This document shows positions 61,148 through 64,000 of a DNA stretch of 64,000 nucleotides, one piece after another. Origin of the DNA: a virus. Position 1 is the stretch's first letter; the number at the start of each line of letters is the position of its first letter. The stretch covers positions 1-64,000 of the IMG/VR virus record IMGVR_UViG_3300020469_005214. One strand, 5' to 3'. A program made the position numbers and the translations under genes. Below the pieces are notes generated by a model. It ran no database searches. It saw only the letters and a program-made list of their open reading frames with translations, and was not told the origin of the DNA.

Positions 61148-61687
61148 TTAACACATTTCTTTTGTTAAAATTTTCTTAAATCTATTGATTTGGCGATTAT
61201 ATTTTTGTCTAACCCATTCATAGCTATATTTACCATCAAATAGGTCTTCGATTTCTTTTAAAGTATGACCCTCTAATCTTTTGATTAATATAAATCTATC
61301 CTCTTTATCAGAAATATTGTCTTTAACGTATTTATAAATCTCTTCCATATCAGAATTATAATCCTCATTTCCATCCCAATCATTTATTTCTGACGTTTTT
61401 TTACTGCGAGACATGTAGTTGTGACAAGTCCAAAAGGTTTTATTACCCAACCAAGTATTAAATTGACCCTTTTCGGCTTTATATTCTTTTGCTACTTCAT
61501 AAAAAAAGGTCATAGGATTTTGTTCTAAATCTCTAACTTCCATTATGTTATGAAATTTTCTTGCTTTTTGATGAAATATACCAGAATGCCTATTTTGAAG
61601 TTCTTCTAGACAGCCAGAAACTTCAATATTTTCCTTAATATTAGAAGTCAATTCTGTATCTGAAAGCTTAGAGATCTCTGGAATCAT
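61148..61687 (-). CDS. Phage sigma-70-family-like sigma factor
   Basis: 179 residues, about the size of a phage or ECF sigma factor. Residues about 25-97 look like region 2 (CLEELQNRHSGIFHQKARKF, KGQFNTWLGNKTFWTCHNYM), which melts the -10 DNA. Residues about 118-172 look like region 4 (RFILIKRLEGHTLKEIEDLF, SYEWVRQKYNRQINRFKK), a helix-turn-helix. Regions 1 and 3 are absent. It would direct host RNA polymerase to phage promoters, and the TGTAATAATATC motif ahead of structural genes is the best candidate target. A perfect 9-bp palindrome lies just upstream. It may correspond to T4 gp55 in role. Confidence 0.75.
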   Translation of the reverse strand: MIPEISKLSDTELTSNIKENIEVSGCLEELQNRHSGIFHQKARKFHNIMEVRDLEQNPMTFFYEVAKEYKAEKGQFNTWLGNKTFWTCHNYMSRSKKTSEINDWDGNEDYNSDMEEIYKYVKDNISDKEDRFILIKRLEGHTLKEIEDLFDGKYSYEWVRQKYNRQINRFKKILTKEMC

Positions 61688-61700
61688 GCACTAGTATCTA

Positions 61701-61720
61701 TTGAATTATAAATAATTCAA
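61701..61720 (-). promoter_or_regulatory. Perfect palindrome upstream of sigma-factor gene
   Basis: TTGAATTAT and ATAATTCAA form a perfect 9-bp inverted repeat with a 2-nt centre, 13 nt before the sigma-factor ATG (61687). It touches the stop of the preceding gene and could be an operator. A TTGAAT / GATACT promoter-like pair overlaps it on the minus strand. No T run follows. Confidence 0.55.
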
Positions 61721-62152
61721 CTATTTTTTTAACTCGTCAAGATGAGTATGAGGATCTTTTCCGTTTGGGTATCTTTCAATTACTTCGGCGGTTTTTTTGT
61801 TTAACTCTTGAATCCATCCATCTTTTACTTTGGGTGGTCTATCATCTGTAAATTTTTCATTTATCATCGAATCTCTCATAACTGCAAGACAAGATAAAGC
61901 TTTTGTAATGTGAGACAGTCCGCTGTCTGGATCAATATCCTCTCCTTCCCACCAAGCCATCAAATGCCTCATCGCGGCATCGTAATAAATCGAAGCCTTA
62001 ACTCCAATTACTCTATAATTGTGTCTTCCGTATTTTCTATCTCCCTCTAACATGGCGAGTCCCATTTCCATTAATACTGGTGCTGAAACTGTTGACATAG
62101 GAACCTTTTTACATCCAACGGCATCTTTAGGGTTTGAATCTTTAATAATCAT
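61721..62152 (-). CDS. dATP/dGTP diphosphohydrolase-like protein (DUF5664, MazZ-like)
   Basis: 143 residues. The pattern NPKDAVGCKKVPMSTV at the start, then EGDRKYGRHNYR and YYDAAMRHLMAWWEGEDIDPDSG, with SHITKALSCLAVMRDS, is the DUF5664 family that includes MazZ of cyanophage S-2L. MazZ removes two phosphates from dATP and dGTP in making the Z base; other phages carry it without PurZ. PurZ and DatZ are not seen in this window, so a role in nucleotide pool control is as likely. First gene of the minus-strand run, expressed from the promoter at 62159-62189. Confidence 0.75.
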   Translation of the reverse strand: MIIKDSNPKDAVGCKKVPMSTVSAPVLMEMGLAMLEGDRKYGRHNYRVIGVKASIYYDAAMRHLMAWWEGEDIDPDSGLSHITKALSCLAVMRDSMINEKFTDDRPPKVKDGWIQELNKKTAEVIERYPNGKDPHTHLDELKK

Positions 62153-62158
62153 ATTTAC

Positions 62159-62189
62159 AATATATAAACTATATTTTTAATTATGTCAA
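62159..62189 (-). promoter_or_regulatory. Early promoter, minus strand (divergent pair)
   Basis: On the minus strand TTGACA (62184-62189) and TATATA (62161-62166) are 17 nt apart, with a second possible -10, TATATT (62159-62164), at a 19-nt spacing. The ATG at 62152 lies 8 nt after the TATATA -10, at about +1 to +2, so the message may be leaderless. Confidence 0.7.
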
Positions 62190-62213
62190 GTATTTAAAAC
62201 GTTTACTTGACAT
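62183..62213. repeat. 10-bp inverted repeat between divergent promoters
   Basis: ATGTCAAGTA (62183-62192) and TACTTGACAT (62204-62213) are perfect inverted copies centred at 62198. They contain the -35 boxes of both divergent promoters. A repressor or activator bound here could control both arms at once. Confidence 0.7.
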
Positions 62214-62235
62214 TAAACCCCTCTTACTATATATT
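62207..62235 (+). promoter_or_regulatory. Early promoter, plus strand (divergent pair)
   Basis: TTGACA (62207-62212), a 17-nt spacer, and TATATT (62230-62235). The ATG at 62243 lies 7 nt after the -10 box, near +1, with no Shine-Dalgarno, so translation from a leaderless message is likely. Confidence 0.75.
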
Positions 62236-62242
62236 GTTTGAT

Positions 62243-62440
62243 ATGAAAATAAAAGGACAAGTAATTATTCACTTTAACATATTGGATTTAGACAATATTA
62301 CATCTGCAATTATGTGGGGAGATGACTTAAGTTCAGATGAAATAAAAAAAATATCAGAACACTTATCTTCTAAGAAAAAAATTATACAACAATCTCAAGT
62401 AATAGAAGATATGAAAAAGAAATATGAAGAAAAATATTAA
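62243..62440 (+). CDS. Small early protein
   Basis: 65 residues from MKIKGQVIIHF. An upstream TTG at 62207 would add 12 residues, but it is the -35 box of the promoter, so the ATG is the start. Beta-helix layout (VIIHFNILDLDNITSAIMW, then SEHLSSKKKIIQQSQ). It overlaps the next gene by 17 nt. It might be a small regulator, but no motif shows this. Confidence 0.65.
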   Translation: MKIKGQVIIHFNILDLDNITSAIMWGDDLSSDEIKKISEHLSSKKKIIQQSQVIEDMKKKYEEKY

Positions 62441-62789
62441 AAATATTCCAAGGAAACCCTTAAGCGATTCTTTTAAGGGGATATGGATACCTAGGGCTGT
62501 ATGTCTAAATATAAGCCTGACTAATACGGAACAAAAATTAATGGGAGTTATTTATGCACTTTCTCAAACATCGGAAGCTCGTAAATATGGAGGATGTTTT
62601 GCTACAAATTCATATCTTGCAACTATTATGTCAACTAGCAAGGGTTCCATAGCAAAAATGCTTTCAGATTTAAGAAATAAGAAACAAATAAAAACCATTG
62701 ATAGTCAACACTCTATGAATGACAAAATAAGAGTTATACAAATTATAAGTTGTGTGAAAGACTTTAAAAAGGGGTTTAATGTAGGATGA
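62424..62789 (+). CDS. Winged-helix (HTH_36-like) replication or regulatory protein
   Basis: 121 residues. FKGIWIPRAVCLNISLTNT followed by EQKLMGVIYALSQTSE, then GCFATNSYLATIM and GSIAKMLSDLRNKKQIKTI, is the layout of HTH_36-type winged helices found in phage and plasmid replication initiators (like the Rep N-terminal domain), with YLATIMSTSKGSIAKML as the DNA-reading helix-turn-helix. It overlaps the preceding gene by 17 nt. A repeat-rich, AT-rich noncoding stretch begins inside its 3' end and could be its binding site. Replication initiator or transcription regulator: both fit. Confidence 0.6.
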   Translation: MKKNIKNIPRKPLSDSFKGIWIPRAVCLNISLTNTEQKLMGVIYALSQTSEARKYGGCFATNSYLATIMSTSKGSIAKMLSDLRNKKQIKTIDSQHSMNDKIRVIQIISCVKDFKKGFNVG

Positions 62790-62902
62790 TAGGGGGTTTA
62801 ATGTGTAGTAAACAAGTATTTAATAATATTAAACCATATAATATAGATATAGAAAGTATTATATTACATATAATACTAATATTCTTCGTTCCTCAGAATA
62901 TT
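62771..62902 (+). repeat. Repeat-rich candidate origin or control region
   Basis: GGGGTTTAATGT occurs at 62771-62782 and 62793-62804, 22 nt apart, with an inverted partial copy ATTAAACC at 62828-62835. Further on, AGTATTATAT (62855-62864) and ATATAATACT (62868-62877) form a perfect 10-bp palindrome, and AATATTC (62878-62884) and GAATATT (62896-62902) form another. The first direct repeat lies inside the end of the winged-helix gene. Such a layout suits a replication origin or operator. Confidence 0.5.
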
Positions 62903-62924
62903 AAAATTAGTTTGAATTTAATGC

Positions 62925-62953
62925 TTGACTTATATTTTAAAACGAGTTATTAT
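62925..62953 (+). promoter_or_regulatory. Early promoter
   Basis: TTGACT (62925-62930), 17-nt spacer, TATTAT (62948-62953). The ATG at 62962 lies 8 nt after the -10 box, close to +1, so a leaderless start is likely. No Shine-Dalgarno. Confidence 0.65.
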
Positions 62954-62961
62954 CACAAATA

Positions 62962-63309
62962 ATGAAAAGAAATAGTTACTTATTATTTGAAGATGAATTC
63001 TACGACCAGTTTTCTGCAGATTCTGGAATTATCGCATTCTTCTCGTCAATGAAAAACTCAAAAGACCCAATAAAAGAGTTTGACGATGCCTTTGATTTCT
63101 GGGTTGAGCATCAGAAGAATACAGTTCAAAAAATTATTGAGGTTTCGTTAGATGTAAATAAAAACCCACAAAAGTATTCAAGAGAATACCAAGAAGTATA
63201 TGGAACCTTAGAGGTAGAAGACTATCACGAGGTTTCAAGCAAAGCTTTAAGAACTTTGAAAACTAAAATAAAGAATCAATTTGAAGAATTTTTGAAAAGA
63301 ACACAATAA
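62962..63309 (+). CDS. Unknown early protein
   Basis: 115 residues, acidic at first (LLFEDEFYDQFSADSG) then helical and basic, ending TKIKNQFEEFLKRTQ. No motif seen. It is read from the promoter at 62925-62953 and followed after 8 nt by the next gene. It may be a host-takeover protein, a guess from its position. Confidence 0.6.
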   Translation: MKRNSYLLFEDEFYDQFSADSGIIAFFSSMKNSKDPIKEFDDAFDFWVEHQKNTVQKIIEVSLDVNKNPQKYSREYQEVYGTLEVEDYHEVSSKALRTLKTKIKNQFEEFLKRTQ

Positions 63310-63317
63310 GCAAATTT

Positions 63318-63680
63318 ATGAATAAGATAGATATAGAAAAAATTAACAGACTTAAATCTCATAAAGATTTTTATCAATCCATGATAAATCAATTTTATAG
63401 CGAAGCCTTAGAGTTATATGATGGAAACGAAGATATTTTTATGGATTATTTTATGAATGATCTACAAAGTTTAGACGAAATCATAGATATTAAAAAAAAC
63501 AATGATGATGTTTCTGTTAGATTAACTCCAGTTACAAAACATAAAAATGGAGATATTTCATACACGTTTGAATATACTGAAAATTTTAAAGATAAACTAA
63601 TTGAAAACGGTATAGAAAACCCAACTGAAGAAGACATTGGGGAGCATATTCTAAAAAAAATAAAAAGCTTTCTAGATTAA
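63318..63680 (+). CDS. Unknown early protein
   Basis: 120 residues, helical and acidic (YDGNEDIFMDYFMNDLQSLDE), with a beta segment in the middle (VSVRLTPVTKHKNGDISYTF) and a terminal helix. It lies 8 nt after the preceding gene and 3 nt ahead of the glycosyltransferase start. Not recognised. Confidence 0.6.
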   Translation: MNKIDIEKINRLKSHKDFYQSMINQFYSEALELYDGNEDIFMDYFMNDLQSLDEIIDIKKNNDDVSVRLTPVTKHKNGDISYTFEYTENFKDKLIENGIENPTEEDIGEHILKKIKSFLD

Positions 63681-63683
63681 TTT

Positions 63684-64000
63684 ATGACTAAAATATCACT
63701 AGCTACATCTGCATTCAACATTGTTAAGAATGACTTTGACATTGAAGATGCTATTCAAAATTGGTCTCATTATGTTGATGAAATAGTTATTGCTACTATT
63801 CCAAGTGAAGACAATACGAGTGAATTACTTAATCAAATCAAAAATCAGTCTAAAATTGAAGTTAAAATTGTCGAGCTTGATGATTCTACTGACGTCGTTG
63901 GGTGGGATGGAAGAATTAAAAATGCGGCACACCAAGGATCAAGCCACGACATTGTTGTTCAAGTCGATCTTGACGAAAGAATGGGCGGTCAAACCGATGT
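63684..64000 (+). CDS. GT2-type glycosyltransferase, 3' end cut by window edge
   Basis: The first 105 codons only. ISLATSAFNIVKNDFDIEDAI is the nucleotide-binding start of a GT-A fold, VDEIVIATIPSEDNTSEL follows, and VQVDLDERM places the DxD-like metal site at about 97-99. GT2 enzymes transfer sugars from nucleotide donors. It begins 3 nt after the preceding stop. This is the fourth glycosyltransferase-type gene in the right arm, on the opposite strand from the other three. Confidence 0.75.
   Translation, partial: MTKISLATSAFNIVKNDFDIEDAIQNWSHYVDEIVIATIPSEDNTSELLNQIKNQSKIEVKIVELDDSTDVVGWDGRIKNAAHQGSSHDIVVQVDLDERMGGQTD

Noticed and set aside
62207-62242. TTG start at 62207 for the small early gene.
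   Set aside because: The TTG is part of the TTGACA -35 box, and the stretch holds the -10 box; the ATG at 62243 is the better start.
1-64000. tRNA genes.
   Set aside because: I looked for cloverleaf-like stretches with a TTCRAAT-type T loop in the intergenic gaps and saw none; most gaps are too short. A dedicated scan would settle it.

Overview
The window is a 64-kb piece of an AT-rich genome of a tailed double-stranded DNA phage (Caudoviricetes). It carries a portal, a protease/scaffold fusion, a major capsid protein, a 1,909-residue tape-measure protein and a long run of tail-tip and fibre genes. No sheath or contractile-baseplate gene is recognisable, so a siphovirus with a long non-contractile tail is the best reading. 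The terminase, DNA polymerase, integrase and lysis genes are not visible and must lie outside the window or be unrecognisable. The host cannot be named. The early promoters are of the ordinary TTGACA / TATAAT type rather than the Bacteroidetes type.

Layout. (i) 1-3373, minus strand: a small gene followed by three tandem BspA-like (LRR_5) leucine-rich-repeat genes, the last running off the left edge, each with a phage tail-type N-terminal adaptor motif. (ii) 3568-13817, plus strand: the head module (portal, protease-DUF5824-scaffold fusion, decoration-like protein, major capsid protein) and then head-tail connection genes and the tail-tube protein. (iii) 13916-26563, plus strand: tape measure, three small or mid-size genes, then four distal-tail proteins that look like two paralogous pairs. 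(iv) 26572-35841, minus strand: an inverted block with a 2,392-residue tail protein carrying a von Willebrand A domain. (v) 35914-50581, plus strand: a LamG-like protein, a cysteine-rich hub-like protein with an EF-hand loop, and two giant fibres (1,500 and 1,466 residues) ending in blocks of LRR_5 repeats. (vi) 50576-62152, minus strand: a dense operon-like run of nucleotide, recombination, sugar-transfer and regulatory genes (two nucleotidyltransferases, an APS-kinase-like kinase, a nuclease, glycosyltransferases, SSB, dUTPase, a sigma factor and a MazZ-like dNTP diphosphohydrolase). (vii) 62243-64000, plus strand: a small gene, a winged-helix replication-type protein, two unknowns and the start of a GT2 glycosyltransferase. 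No gene-free stretch exceeds 300 bases. The longest are 3374-3567 and 62790-62961, and both are full of regulatory-looking structure.

How it may work together. Two promoter classes are visible. The right arm has sigma-70-type promoters, including a divergent pair at 62159-62235 embedded in an inverted repeat. The structural genes instead share a motif close to TGTAATAATATC. In seven cases its first T lies exactly 13 or 14 nt before an ATG, with no Shine-Dalgarno sequence between. If the ATG is +1, the motif sits where T4 puts its late promoter TATAAATA, so the transcripts would be leaderless. The sigma-like protein encoded at 61148-61687 is the natural candidate to read it. The most unusual part of the virion is the adhesin system: five LRR_5-bearing proteins with shared start and end caps, fresh DNA-level repeat duplication and shared near-identical segments, which suggests ongoing reshuffling of receptor-binding modules. 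All domain names are from reading the sequence, with no database search.
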